Below, piece after piece: positions 37,646 to 46,504 of a stretch of 64,000 nucleotides of DNA. Source of the stretch: UBA2365 sp964594045. Its GTDB lineage: Bacteria > Bacteroidota > Bacteroidia > Chitinophagales > Saprospiraceae. The stretch's first letter is position 1; every line of letters starts with the position of its first letter. The notes under the pieces were generated by a model. That model did no database searches, was not told the origin of the DNA, and saw only the letters and a program-made list of their open reading frames with translations. The stretch spans positions 1 through 64,000 of the forward strand of contig CAZQKR010000002.1 in NCBI GenBank assembly GCA_964594045.1. The letters are read 5' to 3'. Made by a program: the position numbers and the translations under genes.

Positions 37646-39997
37646 TCATTCCGTTATCACTATTTTTTTAGAGACCATTTCCTCCCCTCTTCTAAATTTC
37701 AGAATGTACATACCCGGAGGAAGATGCCCGGTTTCAAGCTTCAGCGAATGGTCTCCGGAACTTTGTGTTCCTGCATCCATTGTTAACACTCCGGAACCCA
37801 AATGATCATACAACTTTACAGATACATGCATCGCTGATGGCAGGAAATAATCCACCATGATATAGCTGCTTGCCGGGTTTGGAGAACAAGCCAGTTGATC
37901 GGACAGGTTGGTTTCCGTTACATATGTCGTTCGACATACTCCGGGAATGTTCGCATCCAGCCATTTCAACCTGAGTTGGATCCAGTTTTTCAGGGAATCC
38001 AATTCTGCATGATAGGTAGTCGCCACATCTCCATAATCGGGCGCAGGACCGCTTTTCCCAAGTATCGGCCATTTCTGAAAATGTCGTTCCTTCGCATTTT
38101 CAACAAGTTGCTCCATACCGTCTATGTAGGCAAAAAGATAGGCTGTATCCAGTATAGTTCGTCTGTAATCCTCATATGCACACCTGAGTTCGTTGGCAAA
38201 TGTACTATCCTGCAATAATCGTATATACCAACCGGTTGAGTAATTGTCTGTCGGGCAATCGTTGTTGTGATGCGCCCATCCAGCCCCAGAATAACCTGCA
38301 TAAAGATGACATCCGGTATCCAGATTTTTCCATGCCCAGTCAAAATCCCAGACAGGTCCGGCTTTCAGTTTACCACCCTTTGAGTATTTGTCTTTATGAT
38401 AAAACACACTCTTTTTAAACCCATCGGCATTTCTTGACACCTCATTTACAAGAAAATAATCAATAAAGGATTTTACGTCCAGGTATTTCCGGTACCCGGA
38501 TACCGGGTGAGCAAAATCCGGACCGTACAGCGCAGTTTCGAGGCTGTCAATGTACCCGGCGATGTATGTTTTTTGAGCAGGTCGGATGGCAAACTCATCA
38601 GGATACTCATACAGGAAGTGTATATCAAAATCCGGATGGTCGATGGGCGAATAATTGGATTGAAAACTGTTGTTTTCATTCCAGTAATTTTGCTGAAGAA
38701 TATAACCTCCGGTCAGCTCATCTCCCGCAATATCCACTTCCTGTAAATTGGCAATGTCTACCCGGTTTTTGTCTCTTTTTATTTTCTCTCCTATCATATA
38801 AATACCGCGGTAGGAACTGTCAATCAGCACTTCACACAGTTGCGCCCGAGGACTGTAATTCCCCATTTCTCCAAAAAGCTTATAAGCCAGTATGTTTTTC
38901 AACAAGGATCGGTCATTGTAGTTGGAAATCAATACCCAATCATTTTCCGGGGGCATTCCCAGAATGGACACATTCAGGTTTTCCCCGTTTTCATCACGTG
39001 TCTCAATACCATAAGGGCGTTGCGGATAACCTGAAGAGGAAGCACCGCGGATTTCAATCCCGATGCGCCCGCTGTATACATTCGATGCATCGTTTATGGA
39101 AGTGAATGTCCCTGGCCCATTGTATTTAATTTCCATCTCACAATTCACTTTTTCCTCATCAATAATGGTCTGTCCAAGCGTATTGATCATAACGATGGGC
39201 AATTCCGAGTTCTCCAGAATTACTTTTCCCAGATCCTTGATACACATTTCAAATGTTCCTCCACCGCCACCATATTTCCAGGCCTGGATGTATAAGGTAT
39301 TACCGGGAACCAGGTCGTACAGCAGGAGATATGACAAATATCCGGTTCCACCGTCATCATCACAACCAATAATACGGACCTCCGGACAACCATCGCCGGT
39401 CCATGCTGCAATCCCTGTATCGTCTATACTTCCGCTAAAGGTTTCAATACTCAAACTACCGGAAGGAGGTATTTCCATTTTAAACCAGATATCTCCACCT
39501 CCGAAGGAAGAGCAATTTGGTGAAAGTCCGGATCCGGGAAACCCGGTATTGTCAACAAAAACGCACTGAACCGAATCAATTTGAAATGCTAAACAAGGAT
39601 GACTACCTATCAGCGGGCTTGTATTGCAATCTCCGATGGTGGAAAAAACAAGTCCGGTATCCGGGTTGGGCCCGGCCCGAAAAAGCAAATTCCATGAAGA
39701 ATCCTGCAGTATGAAATAATTTTCTTCTTCATACATTCCACTTTTATAGATCAGATCCAGGGTATCACCGGAACAAACTGAAAATTCAACCATGTTCCCG
39801 AAATTTAATGCACTATATGTTCCCTGTGAAAGCCTGTTTACCAAAACCTCAATGGTTGCACCATTCCAGCCATCCCCATAAGTGTCGCGCATTGTTAACT
39901 TATACTGGCAGCATTGGGCTTTTACATTCAAACTTTGTAAGCACAAAAGCGTAAAAAAGATGATACGGATTGCTGTTCTGACCATAATTAGAGGCAT
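37646..39997 (-). CDS. CotH-kinase-family surface protein with T9SS sorting domain
   Basis: 783 residues from the Met at 39997 (or 39985, MVRTAIR). The longer frame start at 40126 would put about 43 residues before the signal peptide and is unlikely. Order: signal peptide (ending NVKAQ); an N-terminal module with DTYGDGWNGATIEV; a second beta domain; and a CotH-like protein kinase-fold domain (GRIGIEIRGASSSGYPQRPYGIE, NDWVLISNYNDRSLLKNILAYKL, GIYMIGEKIKRDKNRVDI, GPVWDFDWAWKN). It ends in a type A T9SS sorting domain (CSPNPASSYIMVDY to GMYILKFRRGEEMVSKKIVITE). CotH proteins of Bacillus spores phosphorylate coat proteins; here kinase activity is only inferred. It should be exported across the outer membrane. 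Single gene. Confidence 0.92.
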   Translation of the reverse strand: MPLIMVRTAIRIIFFTLLCLQSLNVKAQCCQYKLTMRDTYGDGWNGATIEVLVNRLSQGTYSALNFGNMVEFSVCSGDTLDLIYKSGMYEEENYFILQDSSWNLLFRAGPNPDTGLVFSTIGDCNTSPLIGSHPCLAFQIDSVQCVFVDNTGFPGSGLSPNCSSFGGGDIWFKMEIPPSGSLSIETFSGSIDDTGIAAWTGDGCPEVRIIGCDDDGGTGYLSYLLLYDLVPGNTLYIQAWKYGGGGGTFEMCIKDLGKVILENSELPIVMINTLGQTIIDEEKVNCEMEIKYNGPGTFTSINDASNVYSGRIGIEIRGASSSGYPQRPYGIETRDENGENLNVSILGMPPENDWVLISNYNDRSLLKNILAYKLFGEMGNYSPRAQLCEVLIDSSYRGIYMIGEKIKRDKNRVDIANLQEVDIAGDELTGGYILQQNYWNENNSFQSNYSPIDHPDFDIHFLYEYPDEFAIRPAQKTYIAGYIDSLETALYGPDFAHPVSGYRKYLDVKSFIDYFLVNEVSRNADGFKKSVFYHKDKYSKGGKLKAGPVWDFDWAWKNLDTGCHLYAGYSGAGWAHHNNDCPTDNYSTGWYIRLLQDSTFANELRCAYEDYRRTILDTAYLFAYIDGMEQLVENAKERHFQKWPILGKSGPAPDYGDVATTYHAELDSLKNWIQLRLKWLDANIPGVCRTTYVTETNLSDQLACSPNPASSYIMVDYFLPSAMHVSVKLYDHLGSGVLTMDAGTQSSGDHSLKLETGHLPPGMYILKFRRGEEMVSKKIVITE

Positions 39998-40236
39998 TTT
40001 TTTATAATTCATTAAGTGGTTAAAGATACGTTTTGTATTTGTACTCATTGCCAGGATGAACAGATAATGTTTTCGGACAGCTCGGTTACAGTTTTCGATA
40101 CCAGCTTCCAATGACCCGAACAACATTGCATGTGAGAAAAAACGGTCATCTTAAAAGCATCCGACTATAAGACCTGAGCCCTGGATACTTCAAGACAATT
40201 TTTATACAAGACTATAAAATGCTTAGTTAAATTCCA

Positions 40237-43164
40237 TTAATCAACCAGCGCTTCATACATGATCTCCACAGGATGCAACGCCTGACGACCTGTTCCGTCT
40301 TTTACCTGGTGACGACAGGATGTTCCGGGAGCAGCAACCAGTACCTGGTCACCGGCCTTCCGCACTGCCGGGAACAATACCAATTCTCCGATCTTCATCG
40401 ACAATTCATAGTGCTCAGCCTCATACCCGAAAGAACCTGCCATACCGCAACAACCGGACGGGATCTCTTCCACCATGTAATTCTCCGGGAATGCCAACAT
40501 CTGTTTCGTTGACACTGTAGAAGCAATCGCCTTTTGCTGGCAATGCCCATGCAACAGGATCTCTTTCGCTTCCCTGGTAAATAAATTCGCATCTATATGA
40601 CCCTGCTCAGCTTCACGAACAAAAAACTCTTCAAAAAGCAAGGCATTTTTTGCCAGTTTTTTTGCCTCCGGACGAAGCACTGCGCCTGCCAGTTCAGGGT
40701 ATTCATCCCTGAATGCCAGGATGGCAGAGGGCTCAATCCCGACTAAGGGCCTGTTTTTATCCACGATATCTTTGAGCAACAGGACATTTTCCCTGGCGAT
40801 TTGAGCTGCAGTCCTGATCAATCCCTTGGACAGCCATGTCCGGCCGCTCTCTTTATGTTTCGGAACCCTTACCTGGTAACCCATTCGGGTCAATAAACGG
40901 ATGGCTTTGATCCCCAGATCTGTATCATGAAAATTGCTGAATTCATCAATAAAAAGCCATACTTGCCTGTCTTTTGTATCAGGCATCCGATCGCTGCCTT
41001 CTTTTCGGAACCAGGTTTTCAGACTCACTTTAGCCAATGGTGGCAAAGACCTTTCCACGGCGAACCCGATACTTTTTTTGAATATTGCCGTTGACATCGC
41101 CCAATTGGCAACCGGTCTTACCAACATTGCCAGTTTCTCCAGCCTGGGCAAACATGCGATCAACCTGGTTCTGAGCGGAATACCCCGGACATCGTAATAA
41201 TGCTGCAAAAACTCCGCTTTGATTTTGGCCATATCAACATTGGAAGGACATTCGGACTTGCAGGCCTTACATGAAATACACAAATCGAGGATCTTATAGA
41301 TCTCTTCTCTTGCAAATCCCTTTCCTTTTTCTCCCCCGGAAAGCAATTCGCGCAAAAGATTAGCCCTTCCGCGAGTGGTTTTATCCTCATCGCGCGTTGC
41401 CATATAAGTGGGACACATCGTTCCCCCGATGGCTTGTGTCTTACGGCAATCACCCGAACCATTGCATTTTTCTATACTCCTGAAAAAGCCCTGGGTGGCT
41501 GAAAAATCAAAGACAGTATCATATTCCGGTGCCTTTTTACCCGGTTCAACCCGCAAAAACTCTGTAATGGGTGGTGTATCCACGATCTTCCCGGGGTTAA
41601 AAATTTGATCCGGATCCCAGGTGTATTTCAACTGCCGGAACAACTGGTAATTGTGTTCACCCAACATAAAAGGTATAAATGCACCTCTTACCCTTCCGTC
41701 GCCGTGTTCACCGCTGAGCGATCCCTTATATTTTTTTACCAAAGCTGCCAGGTCAAACATCAGCTCGTTAAAGATCCGCACATCTTCCGGATCCCTGAAA
41801 TTGAGCAATGGCCTGAAATGGATCTCTCCGGCACCGATATGCGCATAATAAATACTTGACAATCCATATTTTTCCAAAAGCACCTTAAAATCAGCCACAT
41901 ATTCCGGCAAACTTTCCGGTGGAACAGCCGTATCTTCCGCCCCTGGCACCCCTTTCCTTTCGCCCGGAATATTGGCTAAAACACCCAGACCCGCAGTCCT
42001 CAAAGCCCAAACGCGTCGTATCTGATCCTTGCCGGTCACAAGCGGAAATGCATACCCCAATCCTTGTGCGCGCATTTCTTTTTCCATCTTTCCGGCTTTC
42101 TCCTGCAGTGCTTCCTCCGTTTCACAGGCAAATTCGATCATTAGTATGGCACCCGGATCACCTTCAACAAAAAAACGGTTTTTGTTTTGTTCGATATTTT
42201 CTTTGGTGCAATTCAGGATCACATCGTCCATCAATTCCACAGCGCCCGGTTGATGTTTCAGGGCAATGAGATTGGCGTGCAGGGATTGTTCCAGCGTCTC
42301 AAAATGCGCACAAACCAGCCCGACGTAAGGGAGTGGAAGCGGGATCAGGTTGAGTTTCATGCGGGTAGTGAAGGCCAGGGTACCTTCCGAACCGGCAAGG
42401 AGTTTGCAAAAATTGAATGGCTGGCCTCCCGGAGTAAATAGTTCACTATCCAGCAAAACATCCAGGGCATAACCCATATTCCTGCGCGTTACTTTAGGAT
42501 CGGGAAATTGCGTCCTGATCTCTTTTTGATTGGTCTGATCTGACAGGATGTTTTTGATATTCTGATAAATCCGGGTTTCCAGCGACTGGTCATCGCCAAG
42601 GCATTTTTCTTCAAACTCATCTGGACTGAGTGATTTGAACCGAGTTTCTGAACTATCCGAAAGGATGGCATCCACTTCCAGGATATGATCTCTGGCAGCA
42701 CCGTAAATGATGGAATGCAGCCCGCAGGAATTATTGCCCAGCATGCCGCCGATACAACACCGGTTGGCAGTGGAAGTTTCCGGGCCGTATTGCAGCCCAT
42801 ACGGTGCAAGATATTGATTGAGTTCTGCCGGTATCACACCAGGTTCCACCCAAACCCAGCGTTCTTCCGGATTGAATTCAAGTATCCGGTTCATGTATTT
42901 TGAGATGTCCACGACGATACCCGGCCCTGTCACCTGACCGGCGAGGGAAGTTCCACCACCACGGGGAATGATCGAGGTATTATGTTCTTTCGCAAATCGG
43001 ATAATCTTTTTGATGTCGCCGGCATGTTTTGGTATCACAACAGCCAGAGGCTTTTCCCGGTAAGAAGATGCATCTGTGGAATACAAAATTCGTTGCACTT
43101 CATCAGTAAATACATCACCTTCCAGTTGGGATGCCAATTGTTTTAAAGCGGTCTGTATATTCAT
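40237..43164 (-). CDS. ydiJ: FAD-binding and Fe-S-binding 2-hydroxyacid dehydrogenase (YdiJ/GlcD-GlpC fusion type)
   Basis: 975 residues, like E. coli YdiJ in length and order. The N-terminal FAD-binding type 4 domain (about 20-260) has IIPRGGGTSLAGQVTGPGIVVD and IGGMLGNNSCGLHSIIYGAARDH. The FAD-linked oxidase C domain has HIGAGEIHFRPL and SGEHGDGRVRG (about 440-500). The ferredoxin-like part (about 560-660) has CNGSGDCRK...CPTY and CISCKACKSECP for 4Fe-4S clusters. The C-terminal CCG domain has HGHCQQKA and SGCCGMAGSFGYE. It oxidises a D-2-hydroxyacid such as D-lactate or D-2-hydroxyglutarate and passes electrons to the respiratory chain. Which acid cannot be decided. It is monocistronic, with a strong hairpin just upstream. 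Confidence 0.95.
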   Translation of the reverse strand: MNIQTALKQLASQLEGDVFTDEVQRILYSTDASSYREKPLAVVIPKHAGDIKKIIRFAKEHNTSIIPRGGGTSLAGQVTGPGIVVDISKYMNRILEFNPEERWVWVEPGVIPAELNQYLAPYGLQYGPETSTANRCCIGGMLGNNSCGLHSIIYGAARDHILEVDAILSDSSETRFKSLSPDEFEEKCLGDDQSLETRIYQNIKNILSDQTNQKEIRTQFPDPKVTRRNMGYALDVLLDSELFTPGGQPFNFCKLLAGSEGTLAFTTRMKLNLIPLPLPYVGLVCAHFETLEQSLHANLIALKHQPGAVELMDDVILNCTKENIEQNKNRFFVEGDPGAILMIEFACETEEALQEKAGKMEKEMRAQGLGYAFPLVTGKDQIRRVWALRTAGLGVLANIPGERKGVPGAEDTAVPPESLPEYVADFKVLLEKYGLSSIYYAHIGAGEIHFRPLLNFRDPEDVRIFNELMFDLAALVKKYKGSLSGEHGDGRVRGAFIPFMLGEHNYQLFRQLKYTWDPDQIFNPGKIVDTPPITEFLRVEPGKKAPEYDTVFDFSATQGFFRSIEKCNGSGDCRKTQAIGGTMCPTYMATRDEDKTTRGRANLLRELLSGGEKGKGFAREEIYKILDLCISCKACKSECPSNVDMAKIKAEFLQHYYDVRGIPLRTRLIACLPRLEKLAMLVRPVANWAMSTAIFKKSIGFAVERSLPPLAKVSLKTWFRKEGSDRMPDTKDRQVWLFIDEFSNFHDTDLGIKAIRLLTRMGYQVRVPKHKESGRTWLSKGLIRTAAQIARENVLLLKDIVDKNRPLVGIEPSAILAFRDEYPELAGAVLRPEAKKLAKNALLFEEFFVREAEQGHIDANLFTREAKEILLHGHCQQKAIASTVSTKQMLAFPENYMVEEIPSGCCGMAGSFGYEAEHYELSMKIGELVLFPAVRKAGDQVLVAAPGTSCRHQVKDGTGRQALHPVEIMYEALVD

Positions 43165-43199
43165 TTTTGCATGTTGCTGCTCCGGTTTGAAAGCATTTA

Positions 43200-43225
43200 T
43201 CTGTCAGTGAACAATCACTGACAGA
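43200..43225. promoter_or_regulatory. Perfect 11-bp inverted repeat upstream of ydiJ
   Basis: CTGTCAGTGA (43201-43210) and its exact complement (43215-43224) flank ACAA; the flanking T/A pair extends the stem to 11 bp. It is centred about 48 bp upstream of the ydiJ start codon. It could be an operator for a dimeric repressor or a leader hairpin. Confidence 0.5.
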
Positions 43226-43318
43226 ACAATTTTGACAAAACAAAAATAAGGAAAATACGGGTGATGAAGGTAGATATAGTTGACTCATTAATGGTATATG
43301 GATGACATTTACCATTGC

Positions 43319-43356
43319 TACCCCCTGACCCCCTCAAGGGGGAACTCCTCCCCCAC
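43319..43356. repeat. Hairpin repeat related to the palindromic repeat families
   Basis: CCCCCTGACCCCCTCAAGGG and its continuation form a CCCCCT/AGGGGG-type hairpin followed by a second C-run. It lies just left of the 90-bp tandem array and shares the 'hairpin plus G/C run' layout of the R-M gene repeats. Confidence 0.6.
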
Positions 43357-43521
43357 ATCATCGACCTTACCCGTGACCATTATTTATTCTACGCATTTTC
43401 AAAGTCATGTTTATAAAAAACCTGCCTTCTTAAATCCATCGGGTGAACTGTACCAACTTTTGAGGCGAACATCTCAAAAGGAAAATAATGAATATTGTCC
43501 CTCAATTTTTACGGATATCAT

Positions 43522-44255
43522 GCATTGGTGGGCTGCTTCTCCCCTTCAGGGGCCGGGGGCAGCGAGGGCAAATTTTTAACACTATTCATTTTTACGCTTT
43601 CCAGATCAATCCATTGGTGGGCTGCTCCTCCCCTTCAGGGGCCGGGGGCAGCGAGTGCAACTTATAATCACTATTTATTCATTACACTTTACGAATCAAT
43701 CCATTGGTGGGCTGCTTCTCCCCTTCAGGGGCCGGGGGCAGCGAGGGCAACTTATAATCACTATTTATTCATTACACTTTACGAATCAATCCATTGGTGG
43801 GNNNNNNNNNNNNNNNNNNNNNNNNNNNNNNNNNNNNNNNNNNNNNNNNNNNNNNNNNNNNNNNNNNNNNNNNNNNNNNNNNNNNNNNNNNNNNNNNNNN
43901 NAATCACTATTTATTCATTACACTTTACGAATCAATCCATTGGTGGGCTGCTTCTCACCTTCAGGGGTCGGGGGCAGCGAGGGCAAATTTTTAACATTAT
44001 TCATTTTTACGCTTTCCAGATCAAAGCATGAATGGGCTGCTTCTCCCCTTCAGGGGCCGGGGGTAGCGAGGGCAACTTATAATCACTATTTATTCATAAC
44101 ACTTTACGAATCAAAGCATGAGTGGGCTGCTCCTCCCCTTCAGGGGCCGGGGGCAGCGAGGGCAACTTATAATCACTATTTATTCATTACACTTTACGAA
44201 TCAATCCATTGGTGGGCTGCTCCTCCCCTTCAGGGGCCGGGGGCAGCGAGGGTAT
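43522..44255. repeat. 90-bp tandem repeat array with hairpin core (interrupted by sequence gap)
   Basis: Each unit contains GGGCTGCT(T/C)CTCCCC, then TTCAGGGGCCGGGGGCAGCG, then an AT-rich tail (TTATAATCACTATTTATTC...CACTTTACGAATCA). Cores recur about every 89-90 bp near 43530, 43620, 43710, 43800 (into the gap), 43943, 44033, 44123 and 44213. The CCCCTTCAGGGG core forms a hairpin. Open frames through the array exist only because 90 is a multiple of three, so I do not call a gene. Confidence 0.9.
43802..43901. other. Assembly gap (100 N)
   Basis: A run of exactly 100 N inside the tandem array. 100 is a conventional placeholder length, so the true repeat number is unknown. Confidence 0.98.
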
Positions 44256-44392
44256 TGCTCTATTATCCAAGGGATTGCGAAGGTAACCAACTTCTATTTT
44301 ACCATATAGTATTGGAGTAATTCGTTTTTATTTGTGCATTCATTGCCTACTGTATTTATGATACCAAATTCAGATTTGCCAATCAAATCCCC

Positions 44393-45118
44393 TCATTTTG
44401 CCGCCACAAAATAATATTCAGAATTACTCCGGTAAATATCTATGAATTGCCCGTGGCTAAGCACTTCTTTACCATTGGCATAGGCAGGTAATGTATAGAG
44501 CTTCATATCCAGTTCCCCGCAAATAAAATCAAATAATGTACCCGGATCTGTTTTATAGTAATCGCTCGCACCCAAACCACACTCAAAAATGATCAACGGT
44601 TTCCATTTTTTCAGCAAGCTTCTGCCTCCTTTTAAAACATGAAATTCAGCGCCTTCCACATCAATTTTCACCAGATCAAGACGCAAATCCTCAGGGATAA
44701 CATCATCCAGGGTGCTAACATGCACGGTAATGTCTTCCACAACCGGATGCCTGATATCATATTTCCTGGTTTGCAAGCCACTGTAAGCAGGTGCATTTTT
44801 CACATATTTAAAATTGGTTTCCCCCTTGATATCGGATAAAGCCAGAGAAGAAATTATGGCTTTTGGTGTAAATTTTGCAGTCAGTTCAGTATACAGAATG
44901 GGTAAAGGCTCAAAAGCAAAATGCTTTCCCTCACATGCGTATTCCAGGAACATTTCCAGCACTTCACCACGGTGTGAACCAATATCTATGCAGTTAGAAT
45001 CTCTGCGCAATACCGTCTTCAGGACCTTTCTGGTCAACCTGTCATATTGCATATTTTTGGTGGCATCAATATGCAGGAAGGTCAGGATCTTTTTCAGGAT
45101 GATTTTTAGGTTCAACAT
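44393..45118 (-). CDS. FkbM-family methyltransferase
   Basis: 241 residues from the Met at 45118 (MLNLKIILKKIL). The longer frame starting at 45223 would translate a 16-A homopolymer as a Phe run and is rejected as a start. It is a class I SAM-dependent methyltransferase of the FkbM group. SAM-binding motif I is CIDIGSHRGEVLEMFLEYA (about 54-72), followed by HFAFEPLP, TLDDVIPEDLRLDLVKIDVEGAEFHVLKGG (about 150-179) and LIIFECG. FkbM enzymes O-methylate sugars or polyketides, and many act on surface glycans, which is a possibility here. It is same-strand with gldB upstream but separated from it. Confidence 0.92.
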   Translation of the reverse strand: MLNLKIILKKILTFLHIDATKNMQYDRLTRKVLKTVLRRDSNCIDIGSHRGEVLEMFLEYACEGKHFAFEPLPILYTELTAKFTPKAIISSLALSDIKGETNFKYVKNAPAYSGLQTRKYDIRHPVVEDITVHVSTLDDVIPEDLRLDLVKIDVEGAEFHVLKGGRSLLKKWKPLIIFECGLGASDYYKTDPGTLFDFICGELDMKLYTLPAYANGKEVLSHGQFIDIYRSNSEYYFVAAK

Positions 45119-45173
45119 GTTTTGTTTTAAATTGTGCAAAATATTCCTTTGGGAATCATAAAACCTACCAAAG

Positions 45174-45189
45174 AAAAAAAAAAAAAAAA
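45174..45189. repeat. 16-A homopolymer upstream of the FkbM gene
   Basis: An uninterrupted run of 16 A (T on the coding strand) lies about 56-71 nt before the chosen FkbM start. It is a possible slippage site that could alter promoter spacing, or it could be an assembly-length artefact. Confidence 0.6.
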
Positions 45190-45282
45190 CGAAAATGCCA
45201 AATAATGGAAAGATTTTTGACAATTACCGTATATACCTTATAACGCCGGCCAGACTTTAAATGCTGCAATCAATAAAAATCC

Positions 45283-46308
45283 CTACCGGTTTGTCGGCTT
45301 GAATTTCGACTGTTCCAGCAGGTTTTGTGCATCGATGGACAACAATTGGTCTATTCCGGTCTCAGGATTTCTTTTCATAAAGCTTTCCACGATTTTCAAC
45401 CCCAGGTAATTGCCTGTTTGTCCCGGTGTTTCGGGTGGCATTCTAAGAGCTGTGGAGTTTGGCGCCGGAAACACCAGTCTTTTGATCTTGTAATTGTCCG
45501 TTGTATAAAAGAGTTGTTCTTCCAGGTAAAAAGCCCATAATTCCTTTTGATTTTTATCCAGGTATTCGACCTGCTTCCCGGTATATTCCATCAAAATACT
45601 GTCCTGAACATCAGGCAAAACCTGTTTCAGCAAATACAGTTTCCTTCCATTGTACAACATATAGTCGATCGCACGATTGCCCTTCTGCAGACCCATCTGA
45701 TCCTCAATCCAGGATTCCATCACTTTTTTAACGAGGTGTTGCTGATCATACGTCCTGGTGAGATAACGGGAAAATACGTTTTCCCCGGATTCAAGCAGTG
45801 TATAATCAAAATCCTCACCAAGGAACATGTCCAGGCCTATCCCAATACCATCTTTGTCTGTGTCCTCAAAAATGAACCGCTGCATCGCAAATGCAGATAT
45901 GTAGGTATAGATACGGGGCTTTTTTGCAGCCGGAAACCAAACCAAAGCCTGATCAAAAGCCTGATCCAATGCTTTGGCTTCATTGCTGAAATCACCGTAA
46001 TTGTCCTTTACCAGTTGATAAAAATTCCTGATCACAGTGTCCTGTGTGAATGCTTTCAATCCATTATAAAAATTCCCGCCCGGTTCAATGGGAAAAACAT
46101 TTTGAAAAAATACTTCAGTGAATGCCGGATATTTCTGTTTCCACTGGTCAAACTGAGATTCAACTGCTGCAGTATCCAGAGCCATCAACTCTTCTTCAAA
46201 CCGGATCACTTCAAGATCGCCGAACTGGCTCCTGATTTCATTTTTATCTTCATTTTTGCAGGACAAAACCACAAATACTAAGCATAAACCAAACAGAACT
46301 TTCTTCAT
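45283..46308 (-). CDS. gldB: GldB-like gliding motility lipoprotein
   Basis: The 341-residue lipoprotein has a signal peptide and lipobox VLSC (Cys about residue 17). The body matches the GldB family: LEVIRFEEELMALD near the N-terminus, a run on Tyr/Phe-rich helices (FFQNVFPIEPGGNFYNGL), FEDTDKDGIGIGLDMFLGEDF (about 150-170), and a C-terminal PPETPGQTGNYLGLKIVESFMKRNPETGIDQLLSI. In Flavobacterium johnsoniae GldB is needed for gliding, and homologues occur in many non-gliding Bacteroidota. It should be anchored in the cell envelope. It is divergent from nadC, with a 196-bp intergenic region holding both promoters. Confidence 0.88.
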   Translation of the reverse strand: MKKVLFGLCLVFVVLSCKNEDKNEIRSQFGDLEVIRFEEELMALDTAAVESQFDQWKQKYPAFTEVFFQNVFPIEPGGNFYNGLKAFTQDTVIRNFYQLVKDNYGDFSNEAKALDQAFDQALVWFPAAKKPRIYTYISAFAMQRFIFEDTDKDGIGIGLDMFLGEDFDYTLLESGENVFSRYLTRTYDQQHLVKKVMESWIEDQMGLQKGNRAIDYMLYNGRKLYLLKQVLPDVQDSILMEYTGKQVEYLDKNQKELWAFYLEEQLFYTTDNYKIKRLVFPAPNSTALRMPPETPGQTGNYLGLKIVESFMKRNPETGIDQLLSIDAQNLLEQSKFKPTNR

Positions 46309-46504
46309 CTTATTTTCAACTTATCCTAAAAACCGTATTTTAAAAAGAAATCATTTTTTCAGACACTCCGGCCTCTTGTTTCAATGCACTTCAATCTGAA
46401 TTATTGTATCTTCGCAGCAAAATTGGGATAATTATTGCAGAAATCGCATTTTTTTAAAGGATGTAATGATTTTGTATAAAAGTATTTAAACAGAAAAGCT
46501 GGTT

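Noticed and set aside
43522..44255. CRISPR array
   Set aside because: Whole 90-bp units repeat; there are no unique spacers and no cas genes. The same holds for the 77-bp array at 47390-47955.
43495..44320. Long open frames through the 90-bp array (repeated WWAASPLQGPGAARA-type translation)
   Set aside because: The 90-bp period is a multiple of three, so any stop-free unit stays open in more than one frame; no start context or domain, and the frame crosses the N gap.
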